In this document: positions 17,336 to 26,360 of the stretch, piece by piece | Position numbering within the stretch: the first letter of the stretch is position 1 | Layout of the letters: each line of letters begins with the position of its first letter | Assembly (NCBI RefSeq): GCF_016892625.1 | Contig: NZ_JAFEMW010000004.1 | Coordinates: 62,001 to 126,000, forward strand | Direction: 5' to 3' | Length of the DNA: 64,000 nucleotides | DNA from: Brevibacterium sp. RIT 803 | GTDB lineage: Bacteria; Actinomycetota; Actinomycetes; Actinomycetales; Brevibacteriaceae | Translations under genes and position numbers: made by a program | Notes under the pieces: generated by a model | What the model saw: the letters and a program-made list of their open reading frames with translations, nothing else | Told to the model about the DNA's origin: nothing | Databases searched by the model: none

Positions 17336-18745
17336 TCAGGTGCCGGAGTGGGATTCGCTCCTCACCTGTTCACGGGCCTCGCGCAGCATGGCCTCGCGAG
17401 TCGCGAGCTTCACACGCTCACGACCCTCAACTTCACCCAACGCCTTCTCAGCGGCCTCCACGCGATGGTAGCCTTCCCAATCCACGAAGTCGACGCCCTT
17501 GGACTCGAGGAGTTCGACGATCGCAGAGTCATCCGGATACACAGGCTCCGTCAGGACACCCGCGGCACGATCATCGAGGATATGCCCGATCGTCTCCAGG
17601 GCATCACCCTTCGTGTGACCGATCAGGCCGACAGGACCACGCTTGATCCACCCAGTCGCATACACGCCCTGCACCACGTCTCCTTCAGCTGCCGAAGCCT
17701 GGTCATCTGCGTCGACGACCCGACCCTCATGGTTCGGGATCACACGCTTGGCTTCGTCGAAGGGCAGCTGCGGGAGCGCAGTGCCCGCATAGCCGACCGC
17801 GCGATACACGGCCTCGATCTCCCAATCATGGAAGGAGCCAGTGCCGTTGACTCCCCCGGCGCCGTCCAATTCCTGACGTTCCGTGCGCAGCCCCGTGACC
17901 CTGTCCTCACCGAGGACAGCCACGGGAGAATGAAGGAAATGCAGATGCAGCCGCCGCTTAGCACCCACCGGCTCACGCATCGTGAAATCAGTCAACGTCT
18001 TCGCAACCTGCTTCGTCTGATTATTCGACTCGATCGCAGCCAACGACCCCTCATCGAACTCGAAGTCCTCGGGATAGACGATGATGTCAACATCCTTGAC
18101 ATGCCCCAGCTCACGCAACTCCAACGGAGTGAACTTCGCCTGCGCAGGACCACGCCGCCCGAACACGTGCACGTCGGTGACCTTCGAGGACTTCAAACCC
18201 TCGTAGACATGATCAGGAATCTCCGTCGAATGCATATCATCGGCCTGCTTCGCCAGCACACGTGCCACATCCAAAGCGACGTTGCCATTACCGATAACCG
18301 CGACCTTCTCCGCATCCAAAGGCCACGTCTGAGCCACATCCGGATGCGAGTCATACCAGTTAACGAAGTCAGCAGCACCATAGGAACCGGGCAGATCAAC
18401 ACCAGGAAGACTCAACGAAGCATCAATGAAACAGCCAGTGGAGAAGATCACCGCATCATAACGATCCGTCAGCTCTTCCAACGCGATATCCACCCCGTAC
18501 TCAACATTCGAGAACAAACGGATATCACCACGATCGAGAACCTTGATCAAAGCATTGATGATGCCCTTGATCCGAGGATGATCCGGCGCCACACCATAGC
18601 GAACCAGACCGAACGGAGTCGGCAGACGCTCGAAGAGGTCGATACTGACCTCGAAATCACGCTCGGCCTTAGTCAGCAGATCAGCAGCATAGATCCCGGC
18701 AGGACCGGCACCCACAATAGCCACACGGAAGGGATTCGTCGTCAT
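17336..18745 (-). CDS. fprA: Ferredoxin-NADP+ reductase, adrenodoxin-reductase type (copy A)
   Basis: A 469-residue FAD/NADP enzyme of the FprA family. FAD motif: VAIVGAGPAGIYAADLL. Following blocks: RLPTPFGLVRYGVAPDHP and the NADP-binding VIGNGNVALDVARVL. It moves electrons between NADPH and ferredoxin. It is the last gene of the sulfate-reduction unit, 17 bp after the ferredoxin gene, so it likely powers the ferredoxin-dependent sulfite reductase. Positions 17373-18734 are repeated without visible change at 38235-39596. The gene is lower in GC and richer in T-ending codons than its neighbours, which suggests recent acquisition or an unusual history. Confidence 0.93.
   Translation of the reverse strand: MTTNPFRVAIVGAGPAGIYAADLLTKAERDFEVSIDLFERLPTPFGLVRYGVAPDHPRIKGIINALIKVLDRGDIRLFSNVEYGVDIALEELTDRYDAVIFSTGCFIDASLSLPGVDLPGSYGAADFVNWYDSHPDVAQTWPLDAEKVAVIGNGNVALDVARVLAKQADDMHSTEIPDHVYEGLKSSKVTDVHVFGRRGPAQAKFTPLELRELGHVKDVDIIVYPEDFEFDEGSLAAIESNNQTKQVAKTLTDFTMREPVGAKRRLHLHFLHSPVAVLGEDRVTGLRTERQELDGAGGVNGTGSFHDWEIEAVYRAVGYAGTALPQLPFDEAKRVIPNHEGRVVDADDQASAAEGDVVQGVYATGWIKRGPVGLIGHTKGDALETIGHILDDRAAGVLTEPVYPDDSAIVELLESKGVDFVDWEGYHRVEAAEKALGEVEGRERVKLATREAMLREAREQVRSESHSGT
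17373..18734. repeat. 1,362-bp direct repeat, copy A (body of fprA)
   Basis: Matches 38235-39596 at a constant offset of 20,862 bp with no gaps. Translations in several frames on both strands are identical, and every line I compared is identical. Homology stops abruptly inside both gene ends: the first few and the last 9-15 codons differ. Confidence 0.95.
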
Positions 18746-18762
18746 GGTTCTCCTCAGGAGAG

Positions 18763-19089
18763 TCAGTCGTCAGTGTTCTGGGGCGGCAGGGCCGCGATGA
18801 AGGGGTGGTCGCCGTCGATGACTCCGTGCGCGGCGGCGCCTCCCGGGGATCCGATGGTGTCGAAGAAGTCGACGTTCGCCGAGTAGTAGGCTTCCCATTC
18901 GTCGGGGACGTCGTCTTCGTAGAAGATCGCTTCGACGGGGCAGACGGGTTCGCAGGCACCGCAGTCGACGCATTCCTCGGGATGGATGTAGAGCGAGCGG
19001 CTGCCCTCGTAGATGCAGTCGACGGGACATTCGTCGATGCAGGCCCGGTCTTTCAAGTCGACGCAGGGCTGGGCGATGATGTAGGTCAT
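18763..19089 (-). CDS. fdxA: Ferredoxin, 7Fe type (3Fe-4S/4Fe-4S)
   Basis: A 108-residue ferredoxin with cysteines at 9, 17, 21, 25, 40, 43, 46 and 50 in the two-cluster pattern CxxDECPVDC and CVDCGACEPVC. The acidic C-terminal tail is typical of the FdxA/7Fe group of Actinobacteria. It should carry electrons from FprA to sulfite reductase. The stop of cobA overlaps its ATG region, and fprA follows 17 bp on, so the three are co-transcribed. A GAGGAACCC binding site precedes the ATG. Confidence 0.94.
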   Translation of the reverse strand: MTYIIAQPCVDLKDRACIDECPVDCIYEGSRSLYIHPEECVDCGACEPVCPVEAIFYEDDVPDEWEAYYSANVDFFDTIGSPGGAAAHGVIDGDHPFIAALPPQNTDD

Positions 19090-19886
19090 GGGTTCCTCAT
19101 GAGTTCTGGCTCGGACACCTGCGCAGCGGCGAAGGCTCCGACGGCATACGGGCTCAAGGTCACGACATCACCGGCGATGACGACGGCCGGTGAACGGACA
19201 CCTCGGCGTGCGGCCTGGAAGGCGATCGTATCGAGAGTGCCGACGGTGACCCGTTGGTTGTCTCCGAACCCGTCCTCGATGATCGCGACAGGGCAGTCTC
19301 CCCCGCGCCCACCGCGGGCCAGGATCATCGTCGAATGCGCCAATGTGCCGATGCCCATGAGCACGACGACCGTGTGGTCGCGTCCTCCGCCGAGCTCGGA
19401 GAGCTGATCGTGGCCGGTGATGACTGTGTATGCGGTGGCCAGTCCCCTGTGAGTCAGCGGGATTCCGGCAACGGCGGGAACCGAGTTCGCACTCGTGACT
19501 CCCGGCACCACCTGCACGTCGACGCCGGCTTCGTGGCAGTGGGCGAGCTCTTCGCCGCCGCGGCCGAAGACGAACGGGTCTCCGCCCTTGAGTCGGACCA
19601 CTCGGTGCCCGGCGCGAGCCTGTTCGACGAGGATCTCGTTGATCCGCTGCTGCGGAACCGGATGGTGCCCAGGGGTCTTGCCGACGTCGATGATCTCAGC
19701 CTCGAGTGACTCCCCGCGTTCGGTCTCGAGCTGGTCGATGACCGAACGCGCGCCGAGGCGGTCGGCAACAATGACCTCGGCTGCTTCCAATGCGCGCAGG
19801 CCCTTGACGGTCAGCAGGCCGAGATCACCGGGTCCTGCGCCGATGAGCAGCACGCTGCCCGGTGCCTGACGGGTGAAGAGACTCAT
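19086..19886 (-). CDS. cobA: Uroporphyrinogen-III C-methyltransferase
   Basis: A 266-residue SAM-dependent methyltransferase producing precorrin-2, the first step towards siroheme. Motifs: IGAGPGDLGLLTVKGLRAL near the start, VVRLKGGDPFVFGRGGEE, and VVPGVTSANSVPAVAGIPLTHRG. It has no fused dehydrogenase/chelatase part as in CysG. Its ATG overlaps the cysN stop by 4 bp. Siroheme is the prosthetic group of the sulfite reductase encoded upstream, which explains its place in this operon. Confidence 0.94.
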   Translation of the reverse strand: MSLFTRQAPGSVLLIGAGPGDLGLLTVKGLRALEAAEVIVADRLGARSVIDQLETERGESLEAEIIDVGKTPGHHPVPQQRINEILVEQARAGHRVVRLKGGDPFVFGRGGEELAHCHEAGVDVQVVPGVTSANSVPAVAGIPLTHRGLATAYTVITGHDQLSELGGGRDHTVVVLMGIGTLAHSTMILARGGRGGDCPVAIIEDGFGDNQRVTVGTLDTIAFQAARRGVRSPAVVIAGDVVTLSPYAVGAFAAAQVSEPELMRNP

Positions 19887-21211
19887 GACTGTTCGTCCTC
19901 GGGAGTGTGGATTCCTGCGGCCACGGTGGACCCGGTCTGCGGATCGATGATGAGGAAGCCGCCCGCGCGTCCGTGCTCGCGGAAGTCCGCGATCGGCAGA
20001 GCGGTGGCCAGTTTCACCTCGGCGGTGCCGATGTCGTTTCCGGCGAGCACCTCGGCGGGTTCGGATCCTGATGTCAGCAGGTTGTGCTTCGATTCGATCG
20101 TCACGATCGCCTTGACCGTCGAGGTGCCGGCCTTGACGAGCACCCGGTCACCGGTGCGCAGTCCATCGGAGGTGAAGGGGAAGACCTCGGCCCGCAGTGC
20201 CTTGCGAGGTTCGGTCAGGCTTCCGGCAGCGGCGAGGACGCTGCCGCGCGCGGTGTCGATGTCATCGGCCAGACGCAGCGCCACGGACAGCGGGGCGCCC
20301 GCGGTCTCCAGCGGTCCATCTGCCGTGTCGATGCCGACCACAGTGGTCCGCAGACCGGCCGGATGAACGTCGATCTCATCGCCGAGGCGGATTCGTCCTG
20401 ACGTGACCTGGCCTGTCACCGCCCGGTAGTCGCGGAACTCATCAGGGTCGAGTTCCGGTGCCAGGCCGCCCTGCGGGCGCAGTACGGACTGCACGTCGAG
20501 GCGGAAGGGCTCGAGGTCGGCCGTGTCCTCTTCCTTGCTGGGCAGGTTCTCGAGCAGCTCCAACAGCGCGGGACCCTGGTACCACGGCGTGTTCGCCGAA
20601 GCCTCGGCCACATTGTCACCGGCCAGTGCAGAGACCGGGATCAGATGAGCCGAGTCGAGTCCGATCTCAGCCGTCAGCGCTTCGATCTCGGCCTCCACCT
20701 TCGAATACGCCACCTGATCGTAGTCGAGGAGGTCGATCTTGTTGATCGCAAGGATGACGTGCCCGATGCCCAGACGGTGGACGACTGTGAGGTGGCGTCG
20801 AGTCTGTTCCGTGGCTCCGGTGCGCGCGTCGATGAGGACGACGACGGCATCGGCGGTCGTGGCTCCGGTGACCATGTTCCGGGTGTACTGGACGTGTCCG
20901 GGGCAGTCAGCGAGGATGAACGACCGTTTGTCGGTGGCGAAGTAGCGGTAGGCGACGTCGATCGTGATTCCCTGTTCCCGTTCGGCCCGCAGGCCGTCGG
21001 TGAGCAGGGCGAAGTCGAATTCGCCGCCGACGAAGCCGCGCTCCTCGCTGGTGCGCGTGACGGCCTCGAGCTGGTCGGCGAGGATTGCCTTCGCATCGTG
21101 GAGGAGTCGACCCACGAGCGTCGATTTGCCGTCGTCGACGGAGCCGGCCGTGGCGAATCGCAGCAGCGTCTTCGTCTGTGTGGCAGCGGTGGTGTCTGGT
21201 GTCGTGGTCAT
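19883..21211 (-). CDS. cysN: Sulfate adenylyltransferase subunit 1 (GTPase)
   Basis: A 442-residue GTPase subunit of ATP sulfurylase. G1 is TAGSVDDGKSTLVGRLL, G3 is ADCPGHVQYTRNM and G4 is NKID. GTP hydrolysis drives formation of APS from sulfate and ATP on CysD. There is no C-terminal APS kinase (CysC) domain, so the product is APS, in line with the APS-type reductase upstream. The ATG shares one base with the cysD stop. Confidence 0.95.
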   Translation of the reverse strand: MTTTPDTTAATQTKTLLRFATAGSVDDGKSTLVGRLLHDAKAILADQLEAVTRTSEERGFVGGEFDFALLTDGLRAEREQGITIDVAYRYFATDKRSFILADCPGHVQYTRNMVTGATTADAVVVLIDARTGATEQTRRHLTVVHRLGIGHVILAINKIDLLDYDQVAYSKVEAEIEALTAEIGLDSAHLIPVSALAGDNVAEASANTPWYQGPALLELLENLPSKEEDTADLEPFRLDVQSVLRPQGGLAPELDPDEFRDYRAVTGQVTSGRIRLGDEIDVHPAGLRTTVVGIDTADGPLETAGAPLSVALRLADDIDTARGSVLAAAGSLTEPRKALRAEVFPFTSDGLRTGDRVLVKAGTSTVKAIVTIESKHNLLTSGSEPAEVLAGNDIGTAEVKLATALPIADFREHGRAGGFLIIDPQTGSTVAAGIHTPEDEQS

Positions 21212-22119
21212 CAGAAGTATCCGTCCTTCTTGCGGTCTTCCATCGCCGCAGCCGAGATCCGGTCATCGGCGCGAGTTGCTCCGCGTTCTGTCACAGTGGT
21301 CACAGCCACCTCGGCGAGGACCGAGGAGATGTCATCGGCGTCGGATTCCACGGCGCCCGTGCAGCTCATGTCGCCGACGGTGCGGTAGCGCACCGACTTG
21401 CGGATGACGGACTCATCAGGCCGCGGGGCCGAGAACTCACCCGTTGACCACCACATGCCGTCACGCTGGAAGACTTCGCGCTCGTGGGCGTAGTAGAGGT
21501 GGGGCAGGGCGATGTTCTCCCGGGCGATGTAGCTCCACACATCCAGTTCGGTGAAGTTCGAGATGGGGAACACGCGTACGTGCTCGCCATTGACGTGGCG
21601 GCCGTTGTAGAGGTTCCACAGCTCGGGGCGCTGGTTGCTCGGATCCCACTGGCCGAACTCATCGCGCAGGGAGAAGATGCGTTCCTTGGCGCGGGCCTTG
21701 TCCTCGTCACGGCGGGCACCGCCGAAGACGGCGTCGTATCCGCCCTCGGCGATCGCGTCGATGAGCGGCTGGGTCTGCAGAGTGTTGCGGGTGCCATCGG
21801 CGCGTTCGCGCAGGCGGCCGTCGTCGATGTAGTCCTGGACCTTCGCCACGTTCAGGTCGATGCCATAGCGGGCGGCGGTCTCATCGCGGAATTTCAGGAT
21901 CTCCGGGAAGTTGTGGCCGGTGTCGACGTGGAGAAGACCGAACGGGATCTTCGCGGGCCAGAAGGCCTTGGCCGCGAGGTGGAGGACGGTGACGGAGTCC
22001 TTGCCGCCGGAGAACAGCAGCACGGGCTTCTCGAATTCGGCGGCGACCTCACGGATGATGTGGATCGCTTCGGATTCGAGGACGTCGAGGGTGGACAGTG
22101 GTGTGTGATCGATGCTCAT
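21211..22119 (-). CDS. cysD: Sulfate adenylyltransferase subunit 2
   Basis: A 302-residue PP-loop ATP pyrophosphatase that makes APS. The PP motif is PVLLFSGGKDSVTVLHLA, followed by FGLLHVDTGHNFPE and the EFGQWDPSNQRPELW segment. The start MSIDHTPLS at 22117-22119 overlaps the cysH stop in an ATGA, which fixes it against the longer frame. It forms a complex with CysN. Confidence 0.96.
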   Translation of the reverse strand: MSIDHTPLSTLDVLESEAIHIIREVAAEFEKPVLLFSGGKDSVTVLHLAAKAFWPAKIPFGLLHVDTGHNFPEILKFRDETAARYGIDLNVAKVQDYIDDGRLRERADGTRNTLQTQPLIDAIAEGGYDAVFGGARRDEDKARAKERIFSLRDEFGQWDPSNQRPELWNLYNGRHVNGEHVRVFPISNFTELDVWSYIARENIALPHLYYAHEREVFQRDGMWWSTGEFSAPRPDESVIRKSVRYRTVGDMSCTGAVESDADDISSVLAEVAVTTVTERGATRADDRISAAAMEDRKKDGYF

Positions 22120-22889
22120 ACGTGCAGCCCGCATTCTGTTTTCGAGGTTCCAGCCCAACGGCCGGCACGGGGGTCCTCCCCCTCGGCAACGGGGTTGGTG
22201 CAGGGCTGGCATCCGATGGATGGATATCCCTGCGACAGCAGTGGATTGACCGGCACGTCGAAGGCACCGGCGTAGTCGAGAAGATCGTCGAAGGACCAGG
22301 CCGCCAGGGGGTTGACCTTGACCAGCCCGTTCTTCTCATCGAAGGTCACCAGCGGCGTATTCGCGCGGGTCGGTGCTTCGTCCCGGCGGACTCCGGTGAA
22401 CCAGAGTTCGTAGCCAGCCAAAGACTTCTTCAGAGGTGCGACCTTGCGCCGGGCGCAGCAGAGGCCGGGGTCGCGGTTGAACAGCTCGGCACCGAATTGG
22501 GCATCCTGCTGTGCCACGGTCTGCTCCGGGAGGACGTCGACGATGTTGACATCGACCTTCCTGGCCACCTCGTCGCGGGTGGAATAGGTCTCCGCGAAGT
22601 GGTAGCCGGTGTCGAGGAAGAGCACGTCGACGCCGGGCAGGTACTGGGCGACATAGTGCGGCAGGGCCGCATCGGCCATCGAGCAGGCCACTGCGCAGGT
22701 GGAGGTCTCGAAATTGCGTGAGACCCAGCGGATGACGTCGGCCGGGTTGGCCTCGGCCACGCCGTTGTCGGGATCGCCTGCCAGCTCCTTGGCCCCCGCC
22801 TCGGCGAGGGACTTGAGCTCGTCGATGCCACGTCGGTGGCGGGTGGGCGTGGGCAGGACAGCTGTGGTTCGGGTTTCAGGGGTGCTCAT
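22116..22889 (-). CDS. cysH: Assimilatory adenylylsulfate (APS) reductase
   Basis: A 257-residue thiol-dependent reductase. C144-C145 and C227/C230 form the CC...CxxC set that binds a 4Fe-4S cluster in APS-type enzymes, and C253 in KTECGLH is the catalytic cysteine. PAPS-specific reductases lack the cluster cysteines, so APS is the likely substrate. It yields sulfite for Sir. The start at 22887-22889 overlaps the sir stop as ATGA. Confidence 0.94.
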   Translation of the reverse strand: MSTPETRTTAVLPTPTRHRRGIDELKSLAEAGAKELAGDPDNGVAEANPADVIRWVSRNFETSTCAVACSMADAALPHYVAQYLPGVDVLFLDTGYHFAETYSTRDEVARKVDVNIVDVLPEQTVAQQDAQFGAELFNRDPGLCCARRKVAPLKKSLAGYELWFTGVRRDEAPTRANTPLVTFDEKNGLVKVNPLAAWSFDDLLDYAGAFDVPVNPLLSQGYPSIGCQPCTNPVAEGEDPRAGRWAGTSKTECGLHV

Positions 22890-24607
22890 ACCAACTCCTC
22901 GTCGTCGACGCGGTGGGCCCATTGGGAGAACGTCTCGTCCTCTGAACGTCCGTCGAGGAACCGGCGAACAAGCTTCTCGACGTAGTCGCTGAGGTCATCG
23001 ACGGTGACCTTGAGGCCGCGGACCGTGCGGCCCAGTCCCGCTTCGTCCCGATCCTTCGATGCCAGTCCCCCGCCGACGTGAACCTGGAACCCCGGGGTCT
23101 GCACGCCGTCGATGGTCACCAGCTGACCTTTGAGTCCGATATCGGCGGTCTGGATGCGTGCGCAGGAGTTCGGGCAGCCGTTGAGGTGCAGGCTGATCGG
23201 GTGCGGCAGATCGATCCCGGCCAGGCGCTCTTCGAGCTGCGCCACCGCATCGGCGGCAGTCTGCTTGGTCTCGACGATTGCGAGCTTGCAGAACTCGATG
23301 CCGGTGCAGGCCATCGTGGACCGGCGGAACAGGTCCTTGCGGCTGGAGAGCCCAAGAGCGTCGAGGCCGGCGACGACCTCATCGATGTCCTTCTCCTCGA
23401 TGTCGAGGAGGAGGATCTTCTGGTGCGGGGTGGTGCGCAGACGTGTCGAACCGAACTTGTCCGCGAGGTCGGCGACCTGGTTGAGCAATGTGCCAGAGGC
23501 ACGACCGGCGATGAGACTGACTCCGATGTAGTACTTCCCATCGGCCTGCTTGTGCACGCCCACATGGTCACCTGCAGTGGCTGGCTTCTCAGGGGCCGGC
23601 CCGTCGGCGAGCTTGTAGCCGAGGTATTCGGTCTCGAGGATGTCGCGGAACTTCTCGGCGCCCCAATCGGCGAGCAGGAACTTCAAGCGGGCCTTGTTGC
23701 GCAGGCGCCGATAGCCGTAGTCGCGGAATATCTCGGTCACTCCGAGCCAGGTCTCCACGACCTGCTCGGGGGCGACCCACGCGCCGAGACGCTCTGCGAA
23801 TCGCGGCACCGTCGACAGTGCTCCGCCGACCCACAGGTCGTAGCCGATTCCGTGTTCGGGGTGATCGACGGCGACGAAGGAGCAGTCGTTGATCTCATGG
23901 ACGACGTCCTGGCTGGGGTGGCCGGTGATCGCTGTCTTGTATTTGCGGGGCAGATTGGACAAGCTCGGATCGCCGATGTACCGGCGCGAGATCTCCTCGA
24001 TCGAGGGAGTCGGGTCGATGAGCTCATCGGCGGCGATCCCGGCCACCGGCGAACCGAGGATCACACGGGGAACGTCGCCGCAGGCCTCGGTCGTCTGCAA
24101 CCCGACGGCTTCGAGCCGATCCCAGATCTCGGGCACGTTCTCGATCTCGATCCAGTGGAGCTGGATGTTCTGACGGTCGGTGAGGTCGGCGCTGCCGCGT
24201 CCGAAGTCGTTCGAGATTCCGGCGATGGTGTGCAGCTGTTCTGTGCTCAGCTTCCCACCGTCGATGCGGATCCTGAGCATGAAGTATTCGTCTTCGAGCT
24301 CGTGGGGTTCGAGTGTCGCCGTGCGGCCGCCGTCGATGCCTGGCTTGCGCTGGGTGTAGAGACCCCACCAGCGGAAGCGAGCGTGCAGGTCCTCATCGGT
24401 GATCGAGGAGAAGCCGTTCTTCGAATATGTCTCTTCGATGCGTGCGCGCACATTGAGCCCGTTGTCCTGGGCCTTGTCGGCTTCATTTTTGTTCAACGGT
24501 TCCTGACCGTCGATCTTCCACTGACCGTTTGACTTCTTCGGTCGAGCCGGCCGTGTGGAAGCCCCAGATCTCGGAGTCTGCTTGATTTCTTCTACATGTG
24601 CGGACAC
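22886..24607 (-). CDS. sir: Ferredoxin-dependent assimilatory sulfite reductase (NirA/SirA type)
   Basis: A 573-residue siroheme/4Fe-4S enzyme reducing sulfite to sulfide with six electrons. Cluster and siroheme cysteines are C434, C440, C478 and C482 (TACxxxxxC as MACTGIEFC, and NGCPNSC). Tyr84 (WGLYTQ) and Cys176 (TTEACGD) are 92 residues apart, the same spacing as the covalently linked Tyr-Cys pair described for Mycobacterium tuberculosis NirA. The start is set at GTG 24605-24607 because GGAG lies 6 nt upstream; a TTG at 24619 is the alternative. First gene of the operon. Confidence 0.94.
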   Translation of the reverse strand: MSAHVEEIKQTPRSGASTRPARPKKSNGQWKIDGQEPLNKNEADKAQDNGLNVRARIEETYSKNGFSSITDEDLHARFRWWGLYTQRKPGIDGGRTATLEPHELEDEYFMLRIRIDGGKLSTEQLHTIAGISNDFGRGSADLTDRQNIQLHWIEIENVPEIWDRLEAVGLQTTEACGDVPRVILGSPVAGIAADELIDPTPSIEEISRRYIGDPSLSNLPRKYKTAITGHPSQDVVHEINDCSFVAVDHPEHGIGYDLWVGGALSTVPRFAERLGAWVAPEQVVETWLGVTEIFRDYGYRRLRNKARLKFLLADWGAEKFRDILETEYLGYKLADGPAPEKPATAGDHVGVHKQADGKYYIGVSLIAGRASGTLLNQVADLADKFGSTRLRTTPHQKILLLDIEEKDIDEVVAGLDALGLSSRKDLFRRSTMACTGIEFCKLAIVETKQTAADAVAQLEERLAGIDLPHPISLHLNGCPNSCARIQTADIGLKGQLVTIDGVQTPGFQVHVGGGLASKDRDEAGLGRTVRGLKVTVDDLSDYVEKLVRRFLDGRSEDETFSQWAHRVDDEELV

Positions 24608-24690
24608 GATCGTCTCCAAACGCTGCGGTGAACCTTTGGTGAGTCACGCTACAAGAGATATCGATTGCTCAACAAATTAGGGTCCCCAAT

Positions 24691-24711
24691 CATGTCGTTT
24701 CGTGACACATG
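24691..24711. promoter_or_regulatory. Candidate operator upstream of the sulfate-reduction operon
   Basis: CATGTC and CACATG form a six-base imperfect inverted repeat with a 9-nt spacer about 85-105 bp before the sir start. It is followed closer to the gene by a possible promoter (TTGTTG, 18 bp, TAGCGT on the minus strand, around 24650-24680). Evidence is positional only. Confidence 0.25.
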
Positions 24712-24761
24712 ACCACATAAGTCGACCGATGACGATCCTGGTCGTGGACATTGACCCCGAA

Positions 24762-25532
24762 TCAGAGCGCTGAGACTATCCGGTCACGAACGACATCGAC
24801 CAGCAACGGCGGGGTTTCCGCGCCGTCATGAAGCAGCGGTGGCGCGAGGATCTCACGGGAGTCAGAAATGAGCGTCGAAGTGAGATCCTGAAAGAACCCC
24901 GGCGCCAGAAGATAGCTCGAGAGCACTACGCGGGCACCAGACCCACGTTTCTGCTCAACAATATCGCCCAAGCGGTCTCCCCCACCGGCATGAAACCCTG
25001 CAACGACGGGCCTCGAGAGTTCATGAGCCAGAGATTCAGCCACCTCCAGGCAGGCTGCGTTGGCCCTGTCGTCACTTGATCCTGCAGCCGCGAGCACCAC
25101 CTGGTCCTCGTCTTCGAGGTTCGGCAGACGCTCGGCCAGGATCCGGGCAAGCCGAGAGTCCGGCCCCAGCGTCGGCGTCAGTCGGATGTCACGACGCTCG
25201 GCTCGCCCGCTCGCTTCAGTGCGGTCAGTGCCTGGCCCTGTTCGACCATCGGCGCCTCCTGCTGCCCGGATGGCATCGGCGAGGTCGACATGCACGTGAT
25301 AGCCCGGGGAGAGCAGCAACGGCACGAGGATCACTGGGGAATCAGGCGGCAGGACCGAGAGCACCTCGGCGACATCAGGGTGCTGGACATCGACGTGGCC
25401 GAGCATCACCTCGGCGGCCAGCCCTCGGCAGTGCAGGTCATCGGTGACGGCGGAGGCGAGCGCCTCGATGACCCTGCGCCCCTCTGTCGACGAGGTGCCG
25501 TGGGAGATGAGACCGATCGATGGCAGAGTCAC
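24762..25532 (-). CDS. Sirohydrochlorin chelatase, CbiX/SirB family
   Basis: A 256-residue two-domain chelatase. The N-terminal domain has LISHGTSSTEGRR and SPGYHVHVDLADAI, which carry the metal-handling His residues. The second half is a diverged repeat. It likely inserts Fe2+ into sirohydrochlorin to form siroheme for the sulfite reductase downstream. The GTG start follows the stop of the aldo/keto reductase directly. The precorrin-2 dehydrogenase needed between CobA and this enzyme is not in the window. Confidence 0.85.
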   Translation of the reverse strand: MTLPSIGLISHGTSSTEGRRVIEALASAVTDDLHCRGLAAEVMLGHVDVQHPDVAEVLSVLPPDSPVILVPLLLSPGYHVHVDLADAIRAAGGADGRTGPGTDRTEASGRAERRDIRLTPTLGPDSRLARILAERLPNLEDEDQVVLAAAGSSDDRANAACLEVAESLAHELSRPVVAGFHAGGGDRLGDIVEQKRGSGARVVLSSYLLAPGFFQDLTSTLISDSREILAPPLLHDGAETPPLLVDVVRDRIVSAL

Positions 25533-26360
25533 TCAGATCACTTCCAGTGGCATCGGTGATGTGGGGGTGGGGAATGCACGATCGATGTCAGCGAGGTCGT
25601 CACTCGTCAGATCGATGTCGACTGCCGCAGCGTTGGCCCGCACATGGTCCGGCCTCGAGGCCTTGGGTATCGCGATGACATCACCGGACCGGATCGCCCA
25701 GGCCAGGAGGATCTGGGCTGTGGTCGCGTCGTGACGACGGGCCACCTCGGCGAGGGTGGGATCCTCGAGCAGGTGCCCCTGTTCCACGGGCGAATATGCC
25801 ATCGTCGTGATGTGCGGTCGGCTTTCGCGGTGAGCGGGCAGAAGATCGAACTCCGGGCCCCGACGGGTGGGGTTGAGCAGGACCTGGTTGACCAGCGGCA
25901 CCGCGGGCAGTGCCGCGATCTCGGCAGGGTCGAAGTTGCTCACGCCCCAGGCTCCGATGAGGCCCCGTTCGCGGAGTCTCTCGAAGGCGGCAATCGTCTC
26001 CTCCACCGGGTATGAGCCTGGCCAGTGGAGCAGGTAGAGGTCGATGTGGTCGGTTCCGAGGACAGCCAGGGACCGCTCACAGGCCTCGACTGCACCGGAT
26101 TCCGAGGCATTCGTCGGCAGCACCTTGTCGACGAGGAACACCTCATCACGTACAGGTGCGATCGCCTCTCCGACGAGGCTCTCAGATCGTCCGGACCCGT
26201 ACATCTCCGCAGTGTCGACGAGGGTCATACCCAGTTCGATTCCTTCGCGCAGCGCCGCGATCTCGGTGGTTCGCTGCGCGGGATCGTCGCCGATGTGCCA
26301 GGTACCCTGCCCGAGGAGCGGAAGGCCAGTGCTGTCGGCTGCTGTCGTGGTGGGGATCAT
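25533..26360 (-). CDS. Aldo/keto reductase
   Basis: About 275 residues, a TIM-barrel NADPH oxidoreductase. Catalytic tetrad: Asp in LVDTAEMYG, Tyr in the same motif, Lys in LVDKVLP and His in YLLHWPG. The C-terminal cofactor block is AIPKASRPDHVRAN. The start is uncertain. The ATG giving MIPTTTAAD fits the family's N terminus but has a poor binding site; an ATG 48 bp upstream is the alternative. It abuts the chelatase gene and may be co-transcribed. Confidence 0.85.
   Translation of the reverse strand: MIPTTTAADSTGLPLLGQGTWHIGDDPAQRTTEIAALREGIELGMTLVDTAEMYGSGRSESLVGEAIAPVRDEVFLVDKVLPTNASESGAVEACERSLAVLGTDHIDLYLLHWPGSYPVEETIAAFERLRERGLIGAWGVSNFDPAEIAALPAVPLVNQVLLNPTRRGPEFDLLPAHRESRPHITTMAYSPVEQGHLLEDPTLAEVARRHDATTAQILLAWAIRSGDVIAIPKASRPDHVRANAAAVDIDLTSDDLADIDRAFPTPTSPMPLEVI

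Noticed and set aside
17348..18886. 512-codon plus-strand frame over fprA (also at 38177-39661)
   Set aside because: It mirrors the real fprA gene, shows no family motif and has no ribosome binding site. Its duplication only follows the DNA repeat.
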